In this document: one piece after another, positions 42,500 through 53,832 of the stretch
Layout of the letters: the number at the start of each line of letters is the position of its first letter
How positions within the stretch are numbered: position 1 is the stretch's first letter
DNA from: Endomychus coccineus
Taxonomy: Eukaryota; Arthropoda; Insecta; Coleoptera; Endomychidae
NCBI GenBank assembly: GCA_958510875.1
Contig: OY294068.1
Location: 78,859,978-78,923,977, forward strand
DNA length: 64,000 bases
Direction of reading: 5' to 3'
Notes under the pieces: generated by a model
Told to the model about the DNA's origin: nothing
The model's input: the letters and a program-made list of their open reading frames with translations, nothing else
Databases searched by the model: none
Program-made: the position numbers and the translations under genes

Positions 42500-43330
42500 C
42501 TTTTTACATTTGAAAATTTAATGAACAGTAAAAGAGTTCACATTGTGGATAAACTACATCACTAAATAAGAAATAATCACCATTATCCACTAAAAATACT
42601 ATTAAGGTACAGAAGACCTTTTGACAAGCAGAAGGCATCTGAGAGTTGAAAGGTTCTGTGTAATTTAGCAGTTTTTTACTGGATAAGGTTGATTATTTCT
42701 TATTTATATTTGGGAGTTATCGAATAACATTTTAACTTCAACTGGGGAAAGATTTCCAAATAATATATCAGACCTAAGGGGGTAGGGGTGGTAGTTATTC
42801 TCCTTCGATTACTCAAGTAGTAACTAGTTATTCTCCTTCGATTACTTAAGTAGTAACTGTATCTTACTTCGGAAAAGAGAATGTCATAGTTACATACTTG
42901 CATAATATATCATTGTCTGATTTCAAGTATTTGTTGATTCACAAATAGTTGGTTATATTTAGGTTTTTTCTTTTACATTTGAAAATTTAATAAACAATGA
43001 AAGAGTTCACATTGTGGATAAACTATATCACTAAATAAGAAATAATCACTATTAACGACAAGCAGCATCATCAGAGTTGAAAGGTTCTCTGTAATTCAAC
43101 AGTTCTTTTACGGGTTAAAGTTGAATATTTCCTATTTATATTTGGGAGTTATCGAATTACATTATAAGAAGGAATACCCTCCAACATACTGGTTCTATTT
43201 AGGTACTTTCTTCACTGGGAAACTTTTCCAAATAATGAGTCACAACCAAAAGGGGTTGGGGTCATCTTCTTCGATTACTTAAATTGTAATGTATGTTACT
43301 CCATACGAGATGAGGAAATTATTGATTATA
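42500..43330. repeat. Subrepeats of the long unit, 469 bp apart
   Basis: TTACATTTGAAAATTTAATG at 42504 and TTACATTTGAAAATTTAATA at 42973 start two copies sharing GTTCACATTGTGGATAAACT and TTTGGGAGTTATCGAAT. A third, partial copy lies at 44480-44640. Confidence 0.85.
42792..42857. repeat. Tandem duplication, 33 bp x 2
   Basis: TAGTTATTCTCCTTCGATTA + CT(C/T)AAGTAGTAAC occurs twice, at 42792 and 42825, within the long-unit subrepeat. Confidence 0.95.
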
Positions 43331-43499
43331 TAAGTAGGTACCTATTTCTGATGTTATATGTAAAATTATTAAAACCTCAAAAAAACTGAAATGAAAATTT
43401 TTCAAACATGGTAAGTAGGTACATACCTGAACTATCCAACTATTAACATTCAATTTAATAACTACATTCATTAATGGAAATCATAAATAACTTTTTAAC

Positions 43500-43590
43500 T
43501 AATTTATTTAAAACTATAACAAAAACAAACTAAAACAATAAAAAAAATAAATTAAAACAATAACAAAAACAATAAAAAAAATTAACAACA
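43500..43590. repeat. A-rich low-complexity stretch
   Basis: Runs of AAAACAATAAC and AAATAAATT. It lies just downstream of the last exon of the small gene model, and an equivalent is at 59630-59665. Confidence 0.7.
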
Positions 43591-44023
43591 TTTCCTCATC
43601 CATTCCTGTAGAAACATAAAAACAAATAAATTATAGAATAAAATTGAAAGGTATAGAAATATGTAAACGTATGTATGAATACCCTGGCCCCTTCTTCCTC
43701 TACGCCTTCCTCCTCGCCTTCCGTCTCGCCCACCTTTGTATATTGCTACATATTTCTCGCTACAACAAAAAATATCTATAAAATAGTTTCATTTATATCA
43801 AAATACATTATGTATTCAATTAATCGTCAACATTTAAATTGAACAACAAAAAAGTTGCAATGAAATATTATATAGGTATATGTGGTATTTAATAATTCAA
43901 CATTTTATTTTCAAACAAAGTGTTACCTTCAATATTAAAAGAAACATGAAATATACTCACATAAAAATTTGTTATATTTGTATTGCCTGAGGCGTTAAAT
44001 ATTAATATTTTTTTGCCGTCCAT
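43590..44023 (-). CDS. Small multi-exon gene model in the long repeat-B unit (copy 1)
   Basis: Not a family I recognise. Exon 1 (44023-43961) is 21 codons, MDGKKILIFNASGNTNITNF + Y, followed by a good donor GTGAGT. Intron ~200 bp ending TTGTTGTAG. Exon 2 (about 43759-43684) is Gly/Arg-rich, KYVAIYKGGRDGRRGGRRRG-like, ending at a CAGG/GTATTC donor. A short intron ends TTTCTACAG, then an acidic exon 3 (from 43605) begins GMDEE. The phase at exon 2 needs the second of two nearby AGs. The RG box suggests RNA binding, but that is inference. The same three-exon layout recurs at 59655-60212. Confidence 0.45.
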
Positions 44024-45710
44024 GATTCACCTGCTCCTGCTACCTAATTGTTGATTGAATGATTTGTCAAAAAGCGTCTAAAAACAAAGACGCAACTTCC
44101 TATTTACACACTCGGTTTTCAGTTACCCATAGATGTTTCTTTCAATGATCGTAAGTGTAATTGAATAAATACCAAACGTACAATTTATACTACAATATTA
44201 TTATTCAGATTTCAAACTTATACGTATTTCGCGCCCTATATTTTCATTACTATAAGTTTGAGCTTTAATTTTAAAGTAGCGAACCATAGAATTGAATGTA
44301 AATGTTCATATTTCCAACATAGAATGAATTGAGTTTCAAAATTTCACAATAATTTTACTTGAATTTGTTAAATATCCAAATAAATAAATTGAACTAATCC
44401 AATAATGTATTATAACAAAATAATAATTGATCGACCTCTAAAAAATTTCAAATTAAATTTATAAATTATATGTTCTATGGTATTTACACATGAATATATC
44501 ACAACCGAGAAGGGGTGAGGTATTCTCCATCGATTACTTGAGTAGCTATATGTAACTTCAGAAAAGAGAGGAGTATAGTTACAAACTTGCGTATATCATT
44601 GTCTAATTCAGGTATGTGTTGTTTCACATATGTTGCTGTTTTATCTGTGACTTTTAATATTCTTTACTTCTGATCTATTTTTTTTTTAATTAATTCAGTG
44701 AGCCACTGTACTATCGGTATGGATACATACACAATTATTGATTTAATTATTATATCAACAACATTCTAAGAACCAGAATGAGTAATTAACAGGGAAGAAA
44801 TTTATTAACTAAGGAATCATTCAACAAAATGAAAACTAAGGTATTATTATTACTGTAGTAGTAAGAACACTATAGATACAAGACTCCTTACATTTGAAAA
44901 GTTGCATTCTCTGAAGGAAGATGAATGATTCAAAGACATTTAATTTTAAAGTAGAGTTGCAATATTTTAATTTGTAGTATAGTATCCTAGAAGCCAAGTT
45001 GTTCTAAATTAAAATTCAGCCAAGTAGTAGAGCAATTCTTGGAACTTCATTGAATTATATAACCTAGAATTGGCAAAGTGACGTACGTCACAAACTCAAG
45101 AGTGTACTCTAGAACTACACCTTCGACTAAGATTTGACACCATTCTAATTCTATTCTTTTCTATGAATACCTACTACTCTATCTATATAACCTATAAATG
45201 TCAAAGTGACATACGATCGTGACCATAGAATAACTTGTGACACGTGCTAATAGTGAAATTTTCTATAAACGCATATTTATCTCCATATAACCTACAACTG
45301 TCAAAGTGACGCATGTCCAAGTGACAACTTAAAGGTGCCCATACGCCCCACATAAAGGTTACCACGCACTATCATCAGACTAAACCCTTACAAAGGCGTT
45401 GCACATAAAAAACTGTAAAAAAGCGGGGCGTGGCCCGGAAAATCAACTAGTCGGTATTAGAATAAGCGGCTTATTAGGTTGGTAGTCAAGTTACTAAAAA
45501 TGTCACAAGGAAAATGCGATTTTCGACCAAATCGACCATCAACTTTGGATCCGCCAAGCTAAACGAGGCAAGCGGAGTGAGCCTGGAATATGGTCGAAAC
45601 GTTTACTTCGAACCTTTTAAAAGGTCACCAAAGCCCCAAACGGGGTCGAAAACCGTTTTGAAATGGTTAATTTTCGATAAATCGAATGACGTTCACGTGA
45701 GGAGCGCGTA

Positions 45711-46265
45711 TAGCCCAGTCATATTAGGGCTTTCACCTCGGAATGAAAGATAATAAGCTGCAAATTGGTATGAACCTTTGTTTTGTCATTCTAAATGTTG
45801 TCTCAAAAGTCACAATCGTTATCGTGTCCGCGTCTCAAGATATTCAAGGTCAAAGGTCACAAAAATCGGTTTTTCGCGAATATCTGGCTTCCTATCGGTT
45901 AAATGAGATTTGCATTTATTATAAAAGTTGTAGGCTATAAAATTCCCTACAACTTTTGTTTAAACTTTTTTTTCATACGACCAACCGTTTTGAAGGTAGA
46001 GCGCGAAGAGTGCACATCGTACAGTCATATACGGCCTAATGCAAGGTCAAGCGTGAGTTATGGTTATCAGTACGTTATAAAGTCAATTATTTACTTGGAA
46101 ATTATAATTATTAAACAATGCCTATTATTTATGTACTAACTATTAATTATTTATATTTAATTAAAGTAAGTAACTTGATTATTTATATATAATTATTCAT
46201 ATTTAACTATTTAAGTATAAAATATTATTAATTCTGGATTATATATTTTAGTTTTATTTTAAGTT
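45711..46265. repeat. Left terminal inverted repeat of Academ-like transposon 1
   Basis: 555 bases matching 51055-51618 in reverse. It contains a palindrome AAAAGTTGTAGG...CCTACAACTTTT at 45921-45955 and an AT-rich stretch (46135-46235). A 79-codon frame inside it (45903) appears in both arms and is not taken as a gene. Confidence 0.95.
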
Positions 46266-46405
46266 GAAATGATAGTAAGAGTATATATTTTACACATATT
46301 TTTATTTATTATTAAATACGGCATAATATACATTTATCAAAATGTGAGTTCAAATATCAAAAGTATCTTTGTTGATTTTAATTGTAATGAAATTGGAAAT
46401 GGAAG

Positions 46406-49400
46406 CTAATTATCTTCTTCTTCTTCGTCGTCTTCTTCTTCTTGTCGCTCAAAAATGTTCGATTCATTGTCATCATCCTCATTATCTGTCATGTTCATCA
46501 CCAAACCTTCCAGAATATCGGGATCAGTATTTTCTTCATCGGGATTACTTGAATACAGTGAAGCGTTGAGGCAAGCTTGTCCGTTGCACTGGCCGCAAGC
46601 TAAAGAACATTGTAGCCCTGATTTTCTGCATCCACAGCGGGAACCACAACCATTTTTGCAATTGCAAAATATTACGTTTAGTAGTTCGGCTGGTGCTGGA
46701 GGTAATAACGTTCGTATGGGCTCCAGGATTTCATTTTCAAGCATCCAGCCCCATTCTTGAGGTTCTAAGTCCTTCCCTAACCACGTTTGAATCTGGTAGT
46801 AGACACGTTTTATGTGTTGATGAGCTGCTACACTTGTTGGTGGAAGTGTTGACAGTTGTACAGGTTTATTTAGTTTTGTAAATTTGATGAATTGCGTGTA
46901 GCGGAAATGATCAATGTTGTCCTCAGATTTTGGAGCATTATATAATGCCAACAAGATGCGCACTCCATTTTCTAATAATGTTTGTTTTGGGCAGTTTTCT
47001 TGTTGAAATACTTCCACCAGTTTATCTAAATCAGGAATTTTTTCCAATGCTCTAGTAACAGTTTTTTTTCCTTTTTTAAATAGCGCAGAAGTCGTGTCAC
47101 AGCCACTGAATGCGTGTAAAAATAAAATGTGCTTTTTAGTACGAGGATATTGGTCAAAACTTTTAGTAGAATATATTTGTGTTTTGACATTGCCTTTGCC
47201 AACTTTTTTCAAAAAAATTTCCTGATGATGTGACTGAGTACGTCCAATTAAAATAACGAGCAAATCGATATCTTCTCCTATGATGACAGCAGTCTTTTGA
47301 TGTTCTGATAAGGCAATAGCTGTGTCAATGATGAGAACATCAGCATCATCTCTGGCTTGTTTTGTTGTGATATTAACAGTTTTAAATTTTTCAACAAGCA
47401 TGTCGATAAATTTTTTTTTATTAGACCGATTTGATAAAAATTTTTCTTGACTGATTGGCACAACCATTGTTTCGTCAAAACAAACTTCATATGATTTTGA
47501 AAGTGCAGCAGTTCTTCTTTGTTGTTCCAGTGCTTTAATATTTTTACTATAGTCCGAATATCCGTCAAATACAACAACGATTGCTGAGCCATAATGTGTT
47601 TGTAAATATTTAATGTACTTATTTAAAATAATAGAGAAAGTATCGTCTTTGCTCCATACGACGCGATGCAGAAGAAATCCACCATCGATGATGTATGTTA
47701 CATTATTTTCATCAAGATCGATAACGACAGGCATCATATTGTCATATAATGTTGCTTTCGTGGTTTTTCTCATGCCATTACTATCAAATAAAGATGTCGG
47801 ATACGGGCTTAGTTCATACTGAAGATATTCTTGTAAATTACTTTCAAATTTTTTGCTTACAGTTATTCTCTGGAAAAGTAACATTGGATCTATAGAAACT
47901 TTACAATCATTAATTTTGACAGATTTGTTAATGGATGAAAGCGGTAAAACCTTATCGACGCGTTTTAACTTTATTTCGTTGAAGTTCAAACCAGTTATCT
48001 TTACCATAGATTGCAATCCGATTTCATGGGCTCGGTGACAATTAATTTGGTCATTTCCAACGATTCCTGAAGCTAAGGATACCAACTGATTCGTATTTGG
48101 AAAGGGATTATGAAGCGTAAACCAACCAACCAGTTCATTTACATCAGTATCATCCCTTTTTATTCGTGAATCTCTAGCATCAACATGTTGGTCCACAGAA
48201 TCGAAAGAAATGTTACAAAACCGTTCAATTTCTTCACAAATTGTATTCGTGGCATACATAGCATATACCCACTTACATAGAACACTTTCTTGTGTACTTC
48301 GGCCTCGAGATACTCCTCCTTCTGTCTTCATAGATTTCATCAGACTTTGCTCGATTACCATGTCTGTCCATGTACCAGAATTGAATTTTTCTGTTCGTTT
48401 TACAGTAAAGAATCCGTTTTTAAAGTTCTCAAAAGCCTGTTGATCCATTGTCTCCTCAAGTTTTAACATATCTTGAAGATACAAATGAGCTGATTTCGCA
48501 TATAGGAAATGACCACCAGCATGAAAATAGGGCAGCATTTTTCGCACTGCATCCAAATGTTCTTGAAAAAGTCCCAGCCTTTCAGCGCGAATGAAATCTA
48601 GGGCTATTGATACCATTTCAAAATATTGCACCCATAACTGTGCCGTGGGACCTCGAGCTTTTAATTCTTTTAGTTTATCCTGAAATTGATCAATTAACGA
48701 GTTGGAGCTGCTCGTACATCCTTCAACATCTTCGTAGGAAACATCGCGACTAGTTATCTGTTCAATTAACTCATCTAACACACAATTTTCAATTTTCATC
48801 TCTTCAAAAATCTTTATTGATAATGCAAGTCGTAATAATATATGGCCTCTGATACTTCTTGCATAAGCGTGACCATTCAACATTTTGTCGACCGAATTTG
48901 TAGCATATATTTTACTTAAATCTTCCTTGAGACCACTACCGTCCATTACATGTCCTATGCATCCAAGAAAAGACATGAGCATATGAAATCCTCCAAGTTT
49001 GACAACTGTTTTAGACAAGTCTGAGTTTGCATCTGACGCAGCAACCATTTCACGTGCTTTTGAGTACAGGGGCTGATCAAATGTAATTATGCACGTTTTT
49101 TGTTGATGTGACTTGGCAATATTTATAGCACTATGTAAAGTTGTATAAATTGTGTCTAAATTACTGGCAGGATGATCAATGAAAGGTAGAAATATAACCT
49201 GAGAAGTTGAAAAATTTTGATTATTTTTCGTAAGTTGTTGAAGATAGCCATTCCACCCTGGCAACGGTGAAAGATTCTTCCATTTTCCGTATAACCACAA
49301 CAAATCAACTGCATTAAATTTTTTTTCAATCAGTACTTGATCATCATGTAGATTTTGGACTTGAATCTTGCTGTACCCAGGTACAACTGGCTTTTCATAT

Positions 49401-50890
49401 GCTAAAAGAGATACATGTGATATTGCTGCTAACTCTTTTGCACTCGGTTTAGTTGTACATTTTTTTATGCGATCATCATAAATTACAGCATCTTTCGGAG
49501 TAATTATTTTTATCATTGCCATAACGTGAAGAGTATTATTACCGTCAAGAGTACTGACATTAATATCTGCATTGTCTCCAACATATTGTACCAACGCACC
49601 AGACTCTGATGGTAAAATACGAGGTTGTGGATGGTAAACTGCTGAAACTTCATACTGTATGGTATTACTATATGATGCAGCAAATCCTAAAGATGATAAA
49701 ACATCCAACAATTTTTTAGACCCATATCTTCTGTGAAGAAATACGGAAAGGCCCAACAGTAGCTGTGATGAAAATGAACGTTCTCGTATCGAAGCCATTA
49801 TTGCGTGGCTAATAGATGTGCATTTCGTTTTTAAATGATCTACTTGTCCTTTTCTATTTTTTAATATAATTTCTTCCAAAAAATGTGATAATGTTTTTGG
49901 TATTTCTTCATTAATACAATCTAGCATTTTATTCGGAGGTGGATACGTTTTTGTTTCAACTACAGATGATCTGATGTCTTCCCTAATAATAGCCGCAGCA
50001 GCTTCTACAATCCGTAGACGTTCTTCTACAGGAGTACTTTTTTTATTTTCGTACCAAGCTTTTGATAATACGTTAAGCTGTGTATCACGGAAAGATATAA
50101 TTGTAAATGATCCAATTTTTTTTGTGATTATTATATCAGTTAAATACTTTTGTTGTAATTTTGTAATAATTGTCTTATCGTCAGGTATGTATTCCGTAGG
50201 GACATCTTTAAGTTCTTTCAAAGTAAATTGAGAATCTTCATTATTTTCTATATAATAAAAAATCTCCTTCATTGCTTGAGTGACTTGATCATCTTGGCGA
50301 GGCTTTTTATCTGCAGATGGTACTCGGGTTAAAAAGTTGGTATAGCAAATAGTATGATACTTTGCTTCAGCAGCGATCAAATCATACTCGTAATATATAC
50401 GTTCCTTTACTAATTCTCCTAAGGAATCGTTTCGTTCTTCTGCTCTCTTAATTACGTTGTCTTTGAATGCAAGAGTACTTACATTACTTATTGTCCGTCT
50501 ATACTTTAATTTTTTTTTCTTTTCTGCTATTTCATCAGCTTCTTGGCCACAAAATAAGCATAACTTTCCAAAATCAAAGACTTCATTTCGTTTTTTACGA
50601 GGTGCACTTGACGTTGAAGGTTCACTCTCATCTGTGCGTCGTTTTGATGCAATAATAACATTTTTACTCGTGTACACTTTTCGACACTCGGAATGCACAT
50701 TTACAGAACTTAAAGTATTTAAATAGTCTATATGTCCATCATTTCTTTCAATACTTGCAGTTTTTAAAGTTTGTAAACCACGTACGACATTCACAGAAAC
50801 ACCTTCTGAAAGTTTCTTATCACATATAAAACACAAATCAGCCATAGCTCTTAAAACCGTACGTCCGTAGTTGCAACGGTACAATTTCAA
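46406..50890 (-). CDS. Large transposase-like protein with PIN/XPG-like nuclease and cysteine-rich tail (1494 codons)
   Basis: Probably the transposition protein of an Academ-like element. Residues 20-69 and 111-182 each show CxxC...HxxC-type zinc sites (CFICDKK, VHSEC; CLFCGQ, YHTIC). A possible DDE-type core holds D439/D442 (QYVGDNADIN), D605 (IITFDQPLYSKA) and E656 (GGFHMLMSF to GSGLKED). Residues ~1050-1275 resemble a PIN/XPG nuclease: D1069, D1109, D1182/D1184, E1206-D1207-D1209 (IIGEDIDLLVIL), D1265 (FSGCDTTS). C1409-C1440 is a nine-Cys cluster like a tesmin/TSO1 CXC half. The tail is acidic. Met16 (50845) is an equally good start. Confidence 0.85.
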   Translation of the reverse strand: MKLYRCNYGRTVLRAMADLCFICDKKLSEGVSVNVVRGLQTLKTASIERNDGHIDYLNTLSSVNVHSECRKVYTSKNVIIASKRRTDESEPSTSSAPRKKRNEVFDFGKLCLFCGQEADEIAEKKKKLKYRRTISNVSTLAFKDNVIKRAEERNDSLGELVKERIYYEYDLIAAEAKYHTICYTNFLTRVPSADKKPRQDDQVTQAMKEIFYYIENNEDSQFTLKELKDVPTEYIPDDKTIITKLQQKYLTDIIITKKIGSFTIISFRDTQLNVLSKAWYENKKSTPVEERLRIVEAAAAIIREDIRSSVVETKTYPPPNKMLDCINEEIPKTLSHFLEEIILKNRKGQVDHLKTKCTSISHAIMASIRERSFSSQLLLGLSVFLHRRYGSKKLLDVLSSLGFAASYSNTIQYEVSAVYHPQPRILPSESGALVQYVGDNADINVSTLDGNNTLHVMAMIKIITPKDAVIYDDRIKKCTTKPSAKELAAISHVSLLAYEKPVVPGYSKIQVQNLHDDQVLIEKKFNAVDLLWLYGKWKNLSPLPGWNGYLQQLTKNNQNFSTSQVIFLPFIDHPASNLDTIYTTLHSAINIAKSHQQKTCIITFDQPLYSKAREMVAASDANSDLSKTVVKLGGFHMLMSFLGCIGHVMDGSGLKEDLSKIYATNSVDKMLNGHAYARSIRGHILLRLALSIKIFEEMKIENCVLDELIEQITSRDVSYEDVEGCTSSSNSLIDQFQDKLKELKARGPTAQLWVQYFEMVSIALDFIRAERLGLFQEHLDAVRKMLPYFHAGGHFLYAKSAHLYLQDMLKLEETMDQQAFENFKNGFFTVKRTEKFNSGTWTDMVIEQSLMKSMKTEGGVSRGRSTQESVLCKWVYAMYATNTICEEIERFCNISFDSVDQHVDARDSRIKRDDTDVNELVGWFTLHNPFPNTNQLVSLASGIVGNDQINCHRAHEIGLQSMVKITGLNFNEIKLKRVDKVLPLSSINKSVKINDCKVSIDPMLLFQRITVSKKFESNLQEYLQYELSPYPTSLFDSNGMRKTTKATLYDNMMPVVIDLDENNVTYIIDGGFLLHRVVWSKDDTFSIILNKYIKYLQTHYGSAIVVVFDGYSDYSKNIKALEQQRRTAALSKSYEVCFDETMVVPISQEKFLSNRSNKKKFIDMLVEKFKTVNITTKQARDDADVLIIDTAIALSEHQKTAVIIGEDIDLLVILIGRTQSHHQEIFLKKVGKGNVKTQIYSTKSFDQYPRTKKHILFLHAFSGCDTTSALFKKGKKTVTRALEKIPDLDKLVEVFQQENCPKQTLLENGVRILLALYNAPKSEDNIDHFRYTQFIKFTKLNKPVQLSTLPPTSVAAHQHIKRVYYQIQTWLGKDLEPQEWGWMLENEILEPIRTLLPPAPAELLNVIFCNCKNGCGSRCGCRKSGLQCSLACGQCNGQACLNASLYSSNPDEENTDPDILEGLVMNMTDNEDDDNESNIFERQEEEDDEEEEDN

Positions 50891-50996
50891 ACTAACGAAT
50901 AATCTTTACAAAGTGGAGAGAGTGGCCTTGAATACTATAGAACATCTGTCCCGGCAATGAATAGAAAAGGGCATAGGGTAGGGACAAGTATTTCCA

Positions 50997-51010
50997 GGTA
51001 TATAAGTATT
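50997..51010 (-). promoter_or_regulatory. Possible TATA box of the large transposase gene
   Basis: The minus strand reads CAATACTTATATACCTGG, ~150 bases before the start codon and just outside the inverted repeat. Only the position and motif support it. Confidence 0.3.
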
Positions 51011-51054
51011 GAGAAATTTACGCGTTTTAAAGAAAACATATATAATGTCGTGTT

Positions 51055-51618
51055 AACTTAAAATAAAACTAAAATATATAATCCAGAATTAATAATATTT
51101 TATACTTAAATAGTTAAATATGAATAATTATATATAAATAATCAAGTTACTTACTTTAATTAAATATAAATAATTAATAGTTAGTACATAAATAATAGGC
51201 ATTGTTTAATAATTATAATTTCCAAGTAAATAATTGACTTTATAACGTACTGATAACCATAACTCACGCTTGACCTTGCATTAGGCCGTATATGACTGTA
51301 CGATGTGCACTCTTCGCGCTCTACCTTCAAAACGGTTGGTCGTATGAAAAAAAAGTTTAAACAAAAGTTGTAGGGAATTTTATAGCCTACAACTTTTATA
51401 ATAAATGCAAATCTCATTTAACCGATAGGAAGCCAGATATTCGCGAAAAACCGATTTTTGTGACCTTTGACCTTGAATATCTTGAGACGCGGACACGATA
51501 ACGATTGTGACTTTTGAGACAACATTTAGAATGACAAAACAAAGGTTCATACAAATTTGCAGCTTATTATCTTTCATTCCGAGGTTGACCCCTTTTTTTA
51601 CCTAATATGACTGGGCTA
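51055..51618. repeat. Right terminal inverted repeat of Academ-like transposon 1
   Basis: Reverse complement of 45711-46265. Near the tip it has GTAAAAAAAGGGGTCAA where the left arm has GGCTTTCA. Confidence 0.95.
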
Positions 51619-52516
51619 GTAGCTCGCGAGTTGGAAAAGCAAAAATTTTCGGAACATAGAACGTCTTTACGAGGACTTTTCGCGTGCCGTTTTCGCTACA
51701 TCTCGTGAGATTATCGTCGGGGCCGTTGCTAAGGCACATTTTCGGGCCCCAAAATATCGATTAAATAGGAAAATTTAATTAAAATAGTTTGAGCCATCCT
51801 CTGATCTCACCTATGCGCGTCTAACGTGCGACGTAACAAAGGGAATTTCCTAGCTACTAACATATACCCGAAGCAGGTAAAAGCTGGCGGCCCGTAGCAA
51901 AATAGACTTCATTACAACTGGCGCCGGCCGCACGGGGTACTAAACGGCCCCAAAATAACAAGATCGAGGTAAAACGTATAAACTCTAACTGAAATGTAGC
52001 GATCTCCTCGAGGCATTTGTCAAAATGTGTTCGTACATAGGACGTCTTGCGTTCATGCAATTGTGTTTTTATACAATTCGAACCTTCTAATTTCGAAAGG
52101 CCACGTGAAAATCCCGGAGTGCTAAAGACATCTGTGTGTTTCGACGTTCGTATAAAATTGCGAAATTTCGCACTTCCAGAAAATTCAAATTAATTGATTT
52201 GACGCAAGATTTGGGGATATTTTTATTCAAATCGATTTGATACCAATTTTTGTCGGCCATATTTAAAATCATCTTGGAGGAATTTTTTAATCGAAAACTA
52301 AAGCCTGTACGTTCAATTAAAATTCATCATCAGAAAGATCGTCATCGATTTACTTCTGGTGAAGCTAAAAATGCCGCCAATTACCTTAAAATAAATCATA
52401 AAGATTCGACGTCCTTTGACGACAACCCATGTAAGATTTACTTGATAATGTACGAAAATGATCGATTTCGAGTGAGTTTGTATAATGGAATGAAGTAGAA
52501 GAAATGCGAAAAGCGT

Positions 52517-52523
52517 TATAAAA
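52517..52523 (+). promoter_or_regulatory. TATA-like box, unit 3
   Basis: GCGTTATAAAAGCTCTATACG, 282 bases before the intron-like segment. Confidence 0.45.
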
Positions 52524-52798
52524 GCTCTATACGGCCTATAAATGTTCTAAATGGTCCATGGACGAAGATACCCTTCCTAGGGGTACAAGTACATTTCTAC
52601 ATCTATAGAGTATTGGGTGCCACGTAAATCATATCTATGGACGTAAACTCCTTTTAAATAAGCTGAAGCAAACCTCTATGGTTTCACACAATGTCATCTA
52701 AACCTATTTACCATCTGGCAGATGTATATCGTAAACGTGATGTTTCTGTCTAAAAGTACTTGGATATGATTTAATTCGGGGGCGCCAACTATCTAAAG

Positions 52799-52847
52799 GT
52801 AAGTCTAAGCAATGTGCAACAATAGCGCTAACCATATTTTATTTCAG
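52799..52847 (+). other. 49 bp intron-like segment, unit 3
   Basis: GGTAAGTCTAAGC ... TTTTATTTCAG, exactly 49 bases. Confidence 0.5.
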
Positions 52848-53630
52848 AGGTACATATATGAATGATATATCAACATTTAACCTAGAGACATATTCTTAAA
52901 CAAATTAAAGTATATATGGATTGAAAGAAACACAAAAACGATTCGGAAAGGTATGTACATCAAGTACGTGAAGAGTACAATAGATTTTATGGAAGATAAC
53001 AAGATATCTGTCATATTCTACTGTAAACGCAGCATCTTCCAGAGTTACGTAGCAATACGTACAATGGATTCACTCAGAATTACTTCAAATTCATAGTACA
53101 AGACTTTCAAAGTAATCGAATAATGTTATTTTAGTTACAATAAAGATATCTCCATGTACATGTGCATGGTGTATTGTGTTTTATGAATAATTTTCATTTG
53201 ACATTTCCAATGTAGGTAGCTGAAAGCATCTCACAATAATTCGACAATAATGATGAGTATATTGTAACACATTAAGTATGAAGAAGATGTATACAAGAGT
53301 ATTTCATCAATGAAGACTAATCATACGGATGTTAATATGTATGGAAATGATTATAATAGTGTTCAACAATGAATTTAGTACCACAAAGTATATCATTTCA
53401 ATGATGTTATATAACGTTAGCACAAATAACGAAATGGCATCTGAAGTATAGATCGTACAGTTTTAATACTAACAATTGGGCTTTGCAGAGTATATATATA
53501 TGACAAGAATCAAGGTAGGATTAAAGTTTAATAATGAAATACTTCCATTTACTCAGTTGTTCCTTGCATTATATCTACATAACCTACAACTGTCAATAAC
53601 GTTTTGTCCAAGTGACAACCTAAAGGTGTC

Positions 53631-53795
53631 TGTTGTAGAAAACTAATGTTTGAGAAGATAAAGCTTTATTCAACAAAATCTTGCAAACAGTTTTGACAAT
53701 AAATAAACTGACATTGACAAGACACCAAGCATAACGATATAAATTAACAAACAGGTGAATAATATATAAACAACCTCATAATGAATATCACAACA
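53631..53795 (-). repeat. 3' LTR (165 bp)
   Basis: Near-identical to 56068-56233. It contains AATAAA on the minus strand (within TTGAATAAAGC). The polypurine tract is adjacent at 53796-53808. Confidence 0.95.
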
Positions 53796-53832
53796 TTTTC
53801 CCCATCTTATTATTATTTTCTTACATAGTCCT

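Larger units (their letters stand above)
40011..45446 (+). repeat. Repeat B array, unit 2 (long form, ~5.4 kb)
   Basis: From 40011 to ~42400 it parallels the short unit. It then adds ~2.9 kb: subrepeats (42500-43330), an A-rich stretch, a small minus-strand gene model (43590-44023), a third subrepeat (44480-44640) and three AACCT.AACTGTCAAAGTGAC-type motifs (about 45057, 45187, 45287) before the next unit. Confidence 0.9.
45711..51618 (-). mobile_element. Academ-like transposon 1, structurally complete (5908 bp)
   Basis: Inverted ends start TAGCCCAGTCATATTAGG and run 555 (left, to 46265) and 564 (right, from 51055) bases, near-identical except for a 7 versus 16 base difference near the tip. 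The flanks are GTA (45708-45710, 51619-51621); unit 3 of repeat B resumes exactly. The single minus-strand gene is open for 1494 codons. Near-identical long TIRs, a clean duplication and an intact gene suggest recent activity. Confidence 0.92.

Noticed and set aside
42700..42903. Minus-strand frame with repeated SNRRRITSYYL
   Set aside because: Produced by the 33 bp tandem duplication; no other support.
45903..46139. 79-codon frame identical in both arms of the 45711-51618 element
   Set aside because: Identity follows from the inverted repeat; composition is AT-driven and no motif is seen.
38574..52498. Plus-strand frames with NRKLKPVRSIKIHH in repeat B units 1, 2 and 3
   Set aside because: Frames break at different places in each unit and no intact version exists; best explained by nucleotide repeat identity.
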